NCBI GenBank assembly: GCA_035275065.1
Contig: DATENM010000031.1
Coordinates: 62,001 to 126,000, forward strand
Source: Blastocatellia bacterium
GTDB taxonomy: Bacteria; Acidobacteriota; Blastocatellia; UBA7656
DNA: 64,000 bases
Direction of reading: 5' to 3'
Part shown: positions 1-8,494 of the stretch, one piece after another
Layout: every line of letters starts with the position of its first letter
Numbering within the stretch: position 1 is the first letter of the stretch
Program-made: the position numbers and the translations under genes
The notes under the pieces: model-generated
What the model was told of the DNA's origin: nothing
Databases searched by the model: none
The model's input: the letters and a program-made list of their open reading frames with translations, nothing else

Positions 1-1841
1 CCGTGATGCCGATTGTCGCCATCATCTACTTCACCTACCTGACCTACGTCAAAAACATCCAGGCTTCGACGGCGCAGGCCGAGAGCGAGAAGCGCTTTCA
101 CCAGGCTTTCGATCAAGCGCCCATCGGCATGGCGCTGGTCTCGCCCGATGGCCGCTGGCTGCAAGTCAACCAGTCGCTCTGTACGCTGATCGGCTACTCC
201 GAGCCTGAGTTGTTGCAGAAGAACTGTCGGGCGATCACGCTGCCTGAAGACCTTCAGAAGATGGCCGCGACCATCGCCCAGGTGGCCGAGACGCAGGCCG
301 CCATCTCGCAGGTCGAAGTGCGCTACCTGCACAAGCAAGGGCAGCAGGTCTGCGCCTTGATCGGCGTGTCGCCGCTCGTCGGCGCTGAAGAGGCCGCGCC
401 GCAGTTGATCTTCCAGATACAGGACATCACCGACCGCAAGCGCGCCGAAGCGCAGCTCATTCACGACGCTTATCATGACGCGCTGACCGGGCTGCCCAAT
501 CGCTCGTGGTTCACTGAACAGCTCGGCCAGGCGCTCACTGCCGCGCGCAGCGACTCGCGGGCCGGCTTCGCCGTTCTCTTCCTCGACCTCGACCGCTTCA
601 AGATCATCAACGACAGCATGGGCCACCTGTTCGGCGATCAGTTGTTAATCAACACCGCCGAACGCTTGAAGGCGAGCGTCCGCCCCGGCGACAAGATCGC
701 CCGCCTCGGCGGCGACGAGTTCACCGTCTTGATGAGCGGGCTCACCGAGCAGGCCGAAGTCATTCAGATCGTCGAGCGCATTCAGCGCGAGGTGTCGCTG
801 CCTTTCGTGTTGAATGGCTTCGAGACCTTCACGACCGCCAGCATCGGCATCGCCCTTTCAGAGCTCGGCTACGACAAGCCTGAAGAGCTGCTGCGCGACG
901 CCGACACCGCCATGTACCAGGCCAAGTCTCTGGGCAAGGCGCAGCACGTCATCTTCGACAAGCGCATGCACCTGCGGGCTCTGAACCTGCTGCAACTGGA
1001 GAGCGACCTGCGGCGCGCGATAGACCGCGGCGAGTTCCGCGTCCAGTATCAGCCGATCATCTCGCTGAGCAGTGGGACGCTGAGCGGCTTTGAGGCGCTG
1101 GTGCGCTGGCACCACCCCGAGCGCGGCTTGATTTCGCCCGACGAGTTCATCTCGGTCGCCGAAGAGACCGGCTTGATCGTGCCGCTCGGCAAGTGGGTGC
1201 TGGCCGAAGCCTGCGGGCAGATGAAGCTGTGGGAGGCGCGCTTTGGCGCCGACCTGCCGCTGTTGATGAGCGTCAACCTCTCTAGCCGTCAGTTCATGGA
1301 CGCCAACCTGCTCGATCAGATACTCCAGATCGTCGCCGAAACGCGCGTTGACCCGCGCAAGCTGAAGCTCGAAATTACCGAGAGCGTCGTCATGGAGAAC
1401 ATCGAGGTGGCGACGCAGATGCTCAACCAGTTGCGCGCCATCGGCGTCGGCCTGAGCATAGATGATTTCGGCACAGGCTACTCGTCGCTGTCGTACCTGC
1501 ACCGTCTGCCGATCAACACCTTGAAGATTGACCGCTCGTTCGTCAGCCGCATGAATGACCAGAATGAGAATTACGAGATTGTCCGCACCATCGTCTTGCT
1601 GGCGCAAAACCTCGGACTGGGGATCATCGCTGAAGGCGTTGAGACCATCGAGCAGGTGGCGCGCCTGGCCGAGCTGAAATGCGATCACGGCCAGGGCTTC
1701 TTCTTCTCCAGGCCCATTGACGCCGACAACGCCACGCTGCTGGTCGAAAAGATGATGCGCGCCGAGCCGATCAGCATGGAAGTAGACGAATTGATCGGCG
1801 GCCACCTCGACGTCGCGCTGGTCAACACCTACCCAATGTAA
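1..1841 (+). CDS. PAS-GGDEF-EAL c-di-GMP enzyme (5' truncated)
   Basis: This protein makes and/or degrades cyclic di-GMP at the inner membrane. The visible part is about 612 residues. It starts with the end of a membrane helix, followed by a PAS domain (about 27-150), a GGDEF domain (about 155-320) and an EAL domain (about 345-595). The GGDEF motif is intact near residue 236, with an RxxD inhibitory site (RPGD) five residues before it. The EAL domain keeps EALVRW, DDFGTGYSSL, KIDRSF and EGVE, so both activities look possible. The first in-frame ATG at base 6 lies inside a transmembrane segment, so the true start is upstream of the window. The helix end (IIYFTY) resembles the end of the membrane domain in the HD-GYP protein at 50480-52915. 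The stop codon abuts an inverted-repeat element shared with lipB. Confidence 0.9.
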   Translation, partial: VMPIVAIIYFTYLTYVKNIQASTAQAESEKRFHQAFDQAPIGMALVSPDGRWLQVNQSLCTLIGYSEPELLQKNCRAITLPEDLQKMAATIAQVAETQAAISQVEVRYLHKQGQQVCALIGVSPLVGAEEAAPQLIFQIQDITDRKRAEAQLIHDAYHDALTGLPNRSWFTEQLGQALTAARSDSRAGFAVLFLDLDRFKIINDSMGHLFGDQLLINTAERLKASVRPGDKIARLGGDEFTVLMSGLTEQAEVIQIVERIQREVSLPFVLNGFETFTTASIGIALSELGYDKPEELLRDADTAMYQAKSLGKAQHVIFDKRMHLRALNLLQLESDLRRAIDRGEFRVQYQPIISLSSGTLSGFEALVRWHHPERGLISPDEFISVAEETGLIVPLGKWVLAEACGQMKLWEARFGADLPLLMSVNLSSRQFMDANLLDQILQIVAETRVDPRKLKLEITESVVMENIEVATQMLNQLRAIGVGLSIDDFGTGYSSLSYLHRLPINTLKIDRSFVSRMNDQNENYEIVRTIVLLAQNLGLGIIAEGVETIEQVARLAELKCDHGQGFFFSRPIDADNATLLVEKMMRAEPISMEVDELIGGHLDVALVNTYPM

Positions 1842-1846
1842 GAAGT

Positions 1847-1939
1847 CAGGAGTCATGAGTCAGAAGTCAGAATAAAGAAAGAAGTCGGCTAACGAGGCCA
1901 CTTTTATTCTGACTTCTGACTTCTGACTCATGACTCCTG
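1847..1939. repeat. Heptamer-arm inverted repeat, family A copy 1
   Basis: Left arm 1847-1876 and right arm 1903-1939 are inverted copies built from a 7-base unit (AGTCAGA/AGTCAGG). The right arm carries one extra heptamer. The element separates two convergent genes. The last codons and TGA stop of lipB lie inside the right arm, and the TAA of the GGDEF-EAL gene lies just before the left arm. It could terminate transcription both ways. The loop contains AAGTCGGCTA, which recurs in inverse orientation in the 9.8 kb copy. Confidence 0.85.
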
Positions 1940-2623
1940 TTCGCCTGCTATGTCGCGGTCGAAGACTTCGCTGAAATGGCGTGTGGCGACGCCGGCGACT
2001 TCGCGCAGATCAAGCTCGCGGCCCACCAGGCGACTGAGCGACGTGACGCCTTTATCAGTGATGCCGCACGGCACGATCATTTGGAAGTATCGCAGGTCGG
2101 TGTTGACGTTGAGCGCGAAGCCGTGACTGGTCACCCAGCGGGCAATGCGCACACCGATGGCCGCCACCTTCTCGTCGCCCACCCAGACGCCCGTGAGCCC
2201 ATTGATGCGCTCGCCTTTGACGCCGTACTCGCCAACCGTGCGAATCAAGACCTCTTCGATGTCGCGCACGTAACGGTGCACGTCGCAGCGGTCCGGCTTG
2301 AGATTGATTATGGGATAGCCGACCAGTTGGCCCGGCCCGTGGTAGGTCACGTCGCCGCCGCGCCCGGTCTCGTGAACTTCGATGGCGTGCGCGGCGAGCT
2401 GTTGTTCGTCGGCAAGAATGTTGGCCGCGTCGGCACCGCGCCCGAGTGTGAAAACATGCGGATGCTCAAGCAACAGTAACTGCTCGTTGCCAGCGCCTGC
2501 GCGCAAGCCTTCGACGGCGCCCTCCTGTAAGCGCAAGCCATCCGCGTAGCTCGTCCGTCCGAGCCAGCGCGCTTCACACACGCGGCGCGGTTGGGTCGTT
2601 TGATCGGTTGCCGTCTGCATCAC
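1928..2623 (-). CDS. lipB: Octanoyl-[acyl carrier protein]:protein N-octanoyltransferase
   Basis: LipB transfers octanoate from acyl carrier protein to the lipoyl domains of 2-oxo acid dehydrogenase E2 and related proteins, the first step of lipoate assembly. The 231-residue product has the usual family length. It shows GRGGDVTYHGPGQLVGYPI, the substrate-pocket motif, the catalytic cysteine in VPCGI and the conserved lysine in EKVAAIGVR. It starts at GTG 2623 or ATG 2620; the GTG directly follows the stop codon of the kinase, so translation is probably coupled. The E2 gene that needs this modification is only 3 kb away. The last residues and stop codon fall within the arm of an inverted-repeat element, suggesting the 3' end was remodelled by it. 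Confidence 0.95.
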   Translation of the reverse strand: MMQTATDQTTQPRRVCEARWLGRTSYADGLRLQEGAVEGLRAGAGNEQLLLLEHPHVFTLGRGADAANILADEQQLAAHAIEVHETGRGGDVTYHGPGQLVGYPIINLKPDRCDVHRYVRDIEEVLIRTVGEYGVKGERINGLTGVWVGDEKVAAIGVRIARWVTSHGFALNVNTDLRYFQMIVPCGITDKGVTSLSRLVGRELDLREVAGVATRHFSEVFDRDIAGEQES

Positions 2624-3835
2624 TTAAGATTTTAACCAGCGGACGAGATGCGCGAAACCGCGTCGCAGGCGAGACGCGGTAGCCGGTGACGTCACTGCCT
2701 GCGCCGGCTCGGCGCTCGCCAAGGCTGACGGTGCTGGACTGCTGCCGAGTGTCAGTTGATCCCGCAGGCTTTCCAGGTCGATCAGCAGATCGCGCATCGT
2801 CTGGTAGCGCCGGTCTCTGTCCTTGCGCAGTGCCTTGCCGATCATGCGTTGCAGCTCGTCGGGAACGTCGTCGGCGTAATGCGCCAGCGGCGGCGGGATG
2901 CTGTTGATGACGGCTAGCAGCGTGTCGGCGCGGCTCGGCGCGTCGAACGGCGAGCGCCCGCTGATCATTTCATAAAGCACCGCGCCGAAGCTGAAGACGT
3001 CGGTGCGCGCATCAAGCGGTTCGCCGCGCGCCTGCTCGGGCGACATATACGGCGCGGTGCCGATGATCGCGCCCGGCGTGCTGATGAACGATTGCGTGTC
3101 GGCGAGGCTGGCGGATGGCTCGTCCGGCGCGATGATCTTGGCCAGCCCAAAGTCGAGCACCTTCACTTGGCGGCGCGAGTTGATAATGATGTTATCCGGT
3201 TTGATGTCGCGGTGGATGATGTGATGCGAGTGCGCCTCGGCCAGCGCGTCAACGATCTGAATGGCATAGTCGAGCGCCTCGGTGATGGCCATTGGCTGGC
3301 GGCGCAGGCGAGCCGCGAGCGTTTCGCCGGTGATGTATTGCATGACGATGAAGGGCTGGCCGTCTTCTTCGTTGACTTCGTGAATGGCGCAGATGTTCGG
3401 ATGGTCGAGTGCCGCCGCGGCGCGCGCCTCGCGCAAGAACCGCCGCCGCGCCTGCGGGTCATCGGCGATGATTTCGGGCAGAAACTTAATGGCGACGCGC
3501 CGCCCGAGCCGTGGGTCTTCAGCGAGATAGACTTCCCCCATGCCGCCCTCGCCGAGCGGCGAGAGAATTTTGTAAGCGCCGAGCTGCTGTCCCGGCGCGC
3601 GCCGCTCGGCGAGGGCGGCGACATGGCGCGCCGCCATTTCGAGCGCCGGCGCTTCAATAAAATCCGCCGCCCGCTCGTCGTAGGCGAGCAAGGATTCGAC
3701 TTCGCGGCGCAGCTCGGCATCACAGGCGCAATGCGCCGCGAGCCAGGCGCGGCGCTTCGCCGGCGGACGCTCCAGCGCCGCATGATAAAGCGCCTCGATC
3801 TGCTGCCAGCGTTCCGGCGCAACCCGCTCACTCAT
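2624..3835 (-). CDS. Cytosolic Ser/Thr protein kinase (PknB type)
   Basis: This is a Hanks-type protein kinase of 403 residues. An N-terminal helical region of about 80 residues is typical of kinases encoded beside ECF sigma factors. The catalytic domain follows (about 85-350), with the glycine loop LGEGGMGEVY, the VAIK lysine, HRDIKPDN, DFGLAK and a plausible APYMSPEQARG activation segment. After the kinase domain only a short basic tail remains. I see no transmembrane helix, TPR or beta-propeller output domain, which many acidobacterial relatives carry. The start overlaps the sigma-factor stop by 8 bases (ATGAGTGA), and its stop touches the lipB start. Regulation of or by the sigma factor is inferred from the overlap only. 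Confidence 0.92.
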   Translation of the reverse strand: MSERVAPERWQQIEALYHAALERPPAKRRAWLAAHCACDAELRREVESLLAYDERAADFIEAPALEMAARHVAALAERRAPGQQLGAYKILSPLGEGGMGEVYLAEDPRLGRRVAIKFLPEIIADDPQARRRFLREARAAAALDHPNICAIHEVNEEDGQPFIVMQYITGETLAARLRRQPMAITEALDYAIQIVDALAEAHSHHIIHRDIKPDNIIINSRRQVKVLDFGLAKIIAPDEPSASLADTQSFISTPGAIIGTAPYMSPEQARGEPLDARTDVFSFGAVLYEMISGRSPFDAPSRADTLLAVINSIPPPLAHYADDVPDELQRMIGKALRKDRDRRYQTMRDLLIDLESLRDQLTLGSSPAPSALASAEPAQAVTSPATASRLRRGFAHLVRWLKS

Positions 3836-4394
3836 TGCTCAACTCCCTGAGCAGCCATGCTTTCGCCAGCCGCCAGTCGCGCATGACGGTGTCGGGCGAA
3901 ACCTTCAGCGCCTCGGCGGTCTCTTCGACGCTGAGGCCGCCGAAGAAGCGCAGCTCGACGACTTTGCTCTTGCGCTTGTCTATCTCGGCCAGTGCCGTGA
4001 GCGCGTCGTCGAGCGCGATCAGGTCGCCGCCGCGCGCCGCGCCGACCAGAAGCGCGGCGTCGAACGACACGCGTTGCGCCGCGCCGCCGCGCTTCTGGTA
4101 ATGGCGCGAGCGCGCGAAATCTACAAGGATGCGGCGCATCAACTGCGCCGACACGGCGAAGAAGTGAGCGCGGTTCTGCCAGCGCACGCGGCTCGAATCG
4201 ATCAGCTTGAGAAAAGCTTCGTTGACCAGCGCCGTCGTCTGCAACGTGTGGCCCTCGCGCTCACGGTTCATGTAGCGGTGCGCCAGGCGGCGCAGCTCGG
4301 CGTAGACGATGGGCATCAGCCGTTCGAGCGCCGACTCGTCGCCGTCGCCCCAGGCCAGCAGGATTTCGGTGATCGCTCCGTTCGGCTCGGCCAT
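3828..4394 (-). CDS. ECF-type RNA polymerase sigma factor (TIGR02999-like)
   Basis: This extracytoplasmic-function sigma factor directs RNA polymerase to a small regulon. The chosen product is 188 residues. Sigma-2 features lie around LRRLAHRYMNRE and LVDFARSR; sigma-4 is the helix-turn-helix segment near LSVEETAEALKVSPDTVMRDW. I chose ATG 4394 rather than an upstream codon at 4481 because GAGGG stands just before it and the family is about 180-190 residues. A TATAAT box lies at 4434-4439, about 40 bases upstream. No anti-sigma gene is visible; the overlapping Ser/Thr kinase is the only partner candidate. Confidence 0.9.
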   Translation of the reverse strand: MAEPNGAITEILLAWGDGDESALERLMPIVYAELRRLAHRYMNREREGHTLQTTALVNEAFLKLIDSSRVRWQNRAHFFAVSAQLMRRILVDFARSRHYQKRGGAAQRVSFDAALLVGAARGGDLIALDDALTALAEIDKRKSKVVELRFFGGLSVEETAEALKVSPDTVMRDWRLAKAWLLRELSNE

Positions 4395-4433
4395 TCCAAC
4401 CCTCGCGTGACCGGCGTAATCCTCAGCGCGCCC

Positions 4434-4439
4434 ATTATA
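4434..4439 (-). promoter_or_regulatory. Candidate -10 box for the sigma/kinase/lipB transcript
   Basis: A perfect TATAAT reads on the minus strand about 40 bases before the chosen start of the sigma gene. No good -35 hexamer is seen at 16-18 bases spacing, so this is a partial promoter call. Confidence 0.4.
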
Positions 4440-4607
4440 GCAGCGTCGCAAAAAATCTCCGACCGGCGAAAAAAATTTCAAGGGCGTTCAAGTTTTTCGC
4501 CGCCCCTCGCGCCTTAATCAATGTACAGGGAAGGCCGGAATCAAAACGGCACGGCAAAGCTTATCCCGCGCCGCGCGGCCCGCCCTCGAACAGAAAAGGA
4601 GGCGATG

Positions 4608-5045
4608 ATGAAGACTATTTTCAAAACCATTACGCTGTTGAGTTTCTTCGCGATGTTGATCGGCGTCAGCGCCCAGGCCCAGACCGAAACCTCTATGAGG
4701 GCGCAGGTGCCGTTCGAGTTCAACGTCAACAAGCAGGCGCTGCCTGCCGATCAGTATGAAGTCAAGGTCAAGCGGATGGGCGGCGCCTGGGCACTGCAAA
4801 TCAGCCGCGAAGGGCAGACGGCGGGCATCTACTTCGTCACCCAGCGGACGATCCGCGGCGCCGCGCCCGACACGCCGCAGTTGATCTTCCACCGCTACGG
4901 CGAGCAATACTTCCTCGCGCAGGTGCGGTTGAGCAATGACCGCGAGGCGCTGACGCTGCCGAAGTCGCGCCTTGAAGAAGAAGTGATGACCGCAATGCGG
5001 GGCGCTGCGCCGCAGATCGTCGCCGTCAACCTGACGCGGCCTTGA
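4608..5045 (+). CDS. Small secreted protein of unknown function
   Basis: The product is about 145 residues with a clear signal peptide ending at VSAQAQ. The mature part opens with an arginine-glutamine-rich strand and a motif around VPFEFNVNKQALPADQYEV. That motif resembles a recurrent secreted family in Acidobacteriota; I recall the pattern but cannot assign a function. Two adjacent ATG codons (4605 and 4608) are possible. The second has better spacing from the strong AAGGAGG. The gene is transcribed divergently from the sigma factor and ends at a strong hairpin terminator. Confidence 0.75.
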   Translation: MKTIFKTITLLSFFAMLIGVSAQAQTETSMRAQVPFEFNVNKQALPADQYEVKVKRMGGAWALQISREGQTAGIYFVTQRTIRGAAPDTPQLIFHRYGEQYFLAQVRLSNDREALTLPKSRLEEEVMTAMRGAAPQIVAVNLTRP

Positions 5046-5095
5046 TCGCCAGCATCGGCCCGCCGGGTCACGCAAGCCACTATTCTAGGAACGCC

Positions 5096-5144
5096 AAAAT
5101 CGAGCGGCGGTCGGTGCTTCGTACACCGACCGCCGCTCGATTTT
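5096..5144. terminator. Bidirectional intrinsic terminator
   Basis: A perfect 21-base-pair stem (5096-5116 with 5124-5144) with a 7-base loop, flanked by A and T runs on both sides. It lies between the convergent ends of the small secreted protein gene and the E2 gene, so it can stop transcription from both. Confidence 0.92.
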
Positions 5145-5174
5145 ATCATCAGGCTTGCGCTTCGCCTTCGCGGG

Positions 5175-6620
5175 CTAAGAGGTGTACTCGCCCGCTTCGA
5201 TCACGTCGCGCAGGATGGCGAGGAACTGTTCCGCCACCGCGCCGTCAATGATGCGATGGTCGTAGCTCATCGTCAGCAACCCGGTCTGGCGAATGGCGAT
5301 GGCGTCGTTAATGACGACGGGCCGCTTCTTGATGCCGCCGACGCCGAGAATGGCCACCTGCGGCTGGTTGATGATCGGCAATCCCATCAGGCCGCCAAAG
5401 ACGCCGGGATTGGTAATCGTGAAGGTGCCGCCCTGCACTTCGTCGGGCTTGAGCTTCTTGTTGCGGGCGCGGTCGCCGAGATCGTTGACCGCGCGCGCCA
5501 ACCCGAGCAAGGATTTCTCGTCGGCGTTGCGGATCACCGGCACGATCAATCCCCAGTCGAGCGCCACCGCCACGCCGACGTTGATGTCCTGCTTGTAGAC
5601 GACCTGGTCGCCCCACACCGACGAGTTGATGATCGGCCACTTCTTGATGCCTTCGATGACCGCTTTGATGATGAACGGCAGGAAGGTCAGCTTGACGCCG
5701 TCGCGTTCAAGATATTCGCCCTTCAGGCGGTCGCGCAGGCGGGCGGTCTCTGTGTAATCCACTTCGATGACCGAATAGACGTGCGCCGAGACGCGGTGGC
5801 TTTCGATCATGCGCTCGGCGATCTTGCGGCGCATGATCGACATCGGCTCGATCTGCACGCGGTCGCCTTCGCTGTAAGGCGGCGGGCCGACTTCCGTAGT
5901 CGCAGCCGCAGGCGGGCTGAGCGGCTGCGGCGGGCGCGGCGCTTGCGGCGGTGCCGCCTGTGGCGCAGCCGCCGCTGATGACGGGGCAGGTGCTTGCGTC
6001 ACTTGTGGCGTTGCGGGCGTCGCGCCGCGGTTTTCGATGTAGCTGAGAATGTCGTTCTTGGTGACGCGTCCGCTGATCCCCGTGCCTTGAATCTGCGAGA
6101 TGTCAACGCCTTGCTCTTGAGCGATCTTGCGGACGACCGGTGACGAGCGCAGGCGGCGCAATTCTTCTTCGGACTGTGGCGCGGCAGCCGGCGCTGACGT
6201 GTCGGTCGCCGCCGCCTTCTGCTGCTCATCGGCGGGCGGCGCGGCAGCGGCTTCGCTCGGCGCTTCAGCGGCGGGCGCAGTCGCTTGCTCAGCCGGCGCA
6301 GGTGGCGCGGCGGGCGCAGGCACAGCGGGCGCAGGCGCGGCGGGCGCGACGTCCTGCTTCGGCACGGCAGCGGGCTGCGCGCCTGCGCCGTTGATGACCG
6401 CGACGACCGTATTGACCGCGACCGTTTCGCCTTCGTTCACCTTGATCTCGGACAGCACGCCCGAGGCCGGCGCGGGAATCTCGGCATCCACCTTGTCGGT
6501 CGAAATCTCAAACAACGGCTCGTCGCGTTTGACCGTCTCGCCGACCTGCTTGAGCCATTTGACAATCGTTCCTTCCGCGATAGATTCGCCCATCTGCGGC
6601 ATCTTCACTTCTTCAGCCAT
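5175..6620 (-). CDS. 2-oxo acid dehydrogenase E2 (dihydrolipoyl acyltransferase)
   Basis: This is the acyltransferase core of a pyruvate or branched-chain 2-oxo acid dehydrogenase complex. The 481-residue protein has one N-terminal lipoyl domain (about 1-80) with the modified lysine in ISTDKVDAEIPAP. A long Ala/Pro-rich linker, a peripheral subunit-binding domain (about 155-195, RSSPVVRKIAQEQGV), a second linker and the catalytic domain (about 250-480) follow. The active-site motif DHRIIDGA is intact. The start at 6620 has GAGGAG upstream. It is the last gene of the dehydrogenase locus and follows E1-beta across an inverted-repeat element. Whether the substrate is pyruvate or branched-chain keto acids cannot be decided from sequence alone. 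Confidence 0.93.
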   Translation of the reverse strand: MAEEVKMPQMGESIAEGTIVKWLKQVGETVKRDEPLFEISTDKVDAEIPAPASGVLSEIKVNEGETVAVNTVVAVINGAGAQPAAVPKQDVAPAAPAPAVPAPAAPPAPAEQATAPAAEAPSEAAAAPPADEQQKAAATDTSAPAAAPQSEEELRRLRSSPVVRKIAQEQGVDISQIQGTGISGRVTKNDILSYIENRGATPATPQVTQAPAPSSAAAAPQAAPPQAPRPPQPLSPPAAATTEVGPPPYSEGDRVQIEPMSIMRRKIAERMIESHRVSAHVYSVIEVDYTETARLRDRLKGEYLERDGVKLTFLPFIIKAVIEGIKKWPIINSSVWGDQVVYKQDINVGVAVALDWGLIVPVIRNADEKSLLGLARAVNDLGDRARNKKLKPDEVQGGTFTITNPGVFGGLMGLPIINQPQVAILGVGGIKKRPVVINDAIAIRQTGLLTMSYDHRIIDGAVAEQFLAILRDVIEAGEYTS

Positions 6621-6635
6621 AGCTCTCCTCAGATA

Positions 6636-6742
6636 GTGACAAGTAGACGAGTGACAAGTGACAAGACGTTGTCGCTCCTATTCCTGGCAAGCTTTGGCAT
6701 GCGTAGCCTTCTTGTCACTTGTCACTCGTCACTTGTCACTCA
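6636..6742. repeat. Heptamer-arm inverted repeat, family B copy 1
   Basis: Left arm 6636-6665 and right arm 6711-6742 consist of repeated GTGACAA/GTGACGA units in inverse orientation. The stop codon of E1-beta (TGA) lies in the first heptamer of the arm. The loop aligns with the reverse complement of the loop at 50.4 kb, sharing ATTCCTGG and flanking bases. Confidence 0.85.
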
Positions 6743-7720
6743 ATAAGCTGCCAGCGCGCGCGCGGCTTTCAGCACGTCGGCGACTTGCGGCAGGAAAAAT
6801 TCTTCGAGCGGCGGCGCGTAAGGCACCGGCGTGTCAATGGCCGTGACACGCACCACCGGCCCGTCGAGGTATTCGAACGCGCCTTCATTGATGATGGCCG
6901 TCAGCTCGCCGGCCATGCCGCCGGTGCGCGTCGCCTCATGAAGAATGATCGCTTTGCTCGTCTTCTTGACCGATTCGAGAATCGTCTCGCGGTCAATCGG
7001 CAGCAGGGTGCGCAGGTCAATCACCTCCGCGTCAATGCCTTCAGCTTCGAGCTTCTCGGCGGCTTCGAGCGCCGTGTAGACCATCGCCCCATAGGTGATG
7101 ATTGTCATGGTGCTGCCGGTTCTCCGCACCGCAGCCTGGCCGATGGGGACGATGTAATCTTCCGCCGGCACTTCCTGCTTGATCTTCGGATTGCGGTACA
7201 ACAGCTTATGCTCGAAGAACAACACCGGGTCTTCGTCGCGAATAGCGGCTTTGATCAAGCCCTTGGCATCATAGGGCGTTGACGGCTCGACCATCTTGAG
7301 GCCGGGCGTGTTGAGGAAGAACGCTTCGACGTTCTGCGAATGGAACGGCCCGCCGTGAACGCCGCCGCCGCACGGGCCGCGCACCACCATCGGCAAGCCG
7401 ATGTCCTGGCGATAGCGACTCTTGGCGGCGTAGTTGGTAATCATGTCGAAAGCGCACGAGATGAAATCGATGAACTGCATCTCGGCCACGGGGCGCAGCC
7501 CCATCATCGCCGCGCCGCAGGCCGCGCCGACAATCGCGCTCTCAGAGATGGGCGTATCGATGACGCGCTCTTCGCCGAACTTTTCGAGAAAGCCGTCGGT
7601 CATCTTAAAGGCGCCGCCATAAATGCCGATGTCTTCGCCGAGGATGAAGACGCGCTCGTCGCGCTCCATCTCTTCCCACAGCCCCTGGCGTATCGCTTCG
7701 AGTAAGGTGATTGCAGCCAT
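6740..7720 (-). CDS. 2-oxo acid dehydrogenase E1 component, beta subunit
   Basis: This subunit forms the thiamine-diphosphate-dependent decarboxylase together with E1-alpha. It is 326 residues, the normal length for the heterotetrameric E1 type. It has GEDIGIYGGAFKMTDG near the N-terminus, DTPISESAIVGAA and FEHKLLYRN, and the transketolase C-terminal domain (about 195-320, with VIDLRTLLPID). It is separated from E1-alpha by a DUF4242 gene and a beta-barrel gene, an interleaving that is not usual. Its stop codon is inside an inverted-repeat arm, 3' of which the E2 gene starts. Confidence 0.94.
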   Translation of the reverse strand: MAAITLLEAIRQGLWEEMERDERVFILGEDIGIYGGAFKMTDGFLEKFGEERVIDTPISESAIVGAACGAAMMGLRPVAEMQFIDFISCAFDMITNYAAKSRYRQDIGLPMVVRGPCGGGVHGGPFHSQNVEAFFLNTPGLKMVEPSTPYDAKGLIKAAIRDEDPVLFFEHKLLYRNPKIKQEVPAEDYIVPIGQAAVRRTGSTMTIITYGAMVYTALEAAEKLEAEGIDAEVIDLRTLLPIDRETILESVKKTSKAIILHEATRTGGMAGELTAIINEGAFEYLDGPVVRVTAIDTPVPYAPPLEEFFLPQVADVLKAARALAAY

Positions 7721-7739
7721 AGTTTGCTTGTTGTCGGTT

Positions 7740-8354
7740 TCAAAATCGCAGCACGACGCCGCCGCTGATCAAGGCATTGTTTTGACGCTTTTCAAACAGC
7801 GTCAGGGTGAAGGCCGGTGTGACGGTGTTGTAATCGCGGATCTCGCCACGCAGGCTGATGTGCGGCGCCCACTTCACGTCAACGCCGCCGCCAAAGCTGT
7901 ACGCGACGTTGACCTTGGTGTCGCTTGTGACCGGCTGGCCATTGACAAGGGTGTCGCTCGGGCTGAGCCGCGCCAGGCCGATGCCGCCGACCACGTAAGG
8001 CGAAATCCGGGCCAGGGGCAAGAGCTTCAGCTTGACGCCCGGCGTGAAATAGAGCGACGAGTAGCTGCGCACTGACAGCGCGTTCGAGGTGATGATGTTG
8101 GTCTTCGGCGTCACCGCCACCGGGAAGTCGAAATAAAGCGACGCCAGCCCGACCGTGAAGAAGCGCGCCGACAGGTCGGCTTGTAGCGCAAAGCTGTTGC
8201 CGCTGTGCGCCGTCGGATCGCTGCTGCTGGTTGCCAGGTTGCCGCCGCCGGTCTTCAAAGCACCGACCGTCAGCCCCAGTTCAGCTTGCTGCGCCGAGGC
8301 CGCCGATACGCACAATAGCAGCGTGACGATGGCGCCAATCGTTCTCAACCTCAT
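7740..8354 (-). CDS. Outer-membrane beta-barrel protein
   Basis: The product is about 204 residues with a signal peptide (LRTIGAIVTLLLCVSAASAQ) and alternating-hydrophobic strands. It ends in GGVVLRF; a terminal Phe is typical of outer-membrane barrels inserted by BamA. The start ATG 8354 is chosen because GGGAGGGG stands just upstream and the signal peptide follows directly. The in-frame extension to 8429 would run into an inverted repeat. Its placement between two dehydrogenase subunit genes is odd; nothing in it suggests a role in that complex. Confidence 0.8.
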   Translation of the reverse strand: MRLRTIGAIVTLLLCVSAASAQQAELGLTVGALKTGGGNLATSSSDPTAHSGNSFALQADLSARFFTVGLASLYFDFPVAVTPKTNIITSNALSVRSYSSLYFTPGVKLKLLPLARISPYVVGGIGLARLSPSDTLVNGQPVTSDTKVNVAYSFGGGVDVKWAPHISLRGEIRDYNTVTPAFTLTLFEKRQNNALISGGVVLRF

Positions 8355-8420
8355 GCCCCTCCCTCTTTCCTCTGCGGCGGTAAGCGCATCACCAGAGCAG
8401 TTTTCGATTGCGATTGCCAT

Positions 8421-8476
8421 GTAGCGCAATCTGTTAGCTTGCGCTGTGGCTCGCGCAGTCTAACAGATTGCGCTAC
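8421..8476. repeat. Perfect 17-bp inverted repeat (element H)
   Basis: A perfect inverted repeat, 8421-8437 with 8460-8476 (GTAGCGCAATCTGTTAG), with a 22-base loop. It lies between the DUF4242 stop and the beta-barrel start. There is no T-tract, so it is more likely a small dispersed element than a terminator. Confidence 0.7.
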
Positions 8477-8494
8477 ACCCCATTGAAATCCGCT

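Noticed and set aside
858..1856. A 332-codon frame opposite the GGDEF-EAL gene
   Set aside because: GGDEF and EAL motifs on the plus strand are intact; the reverse frame shows no domain.
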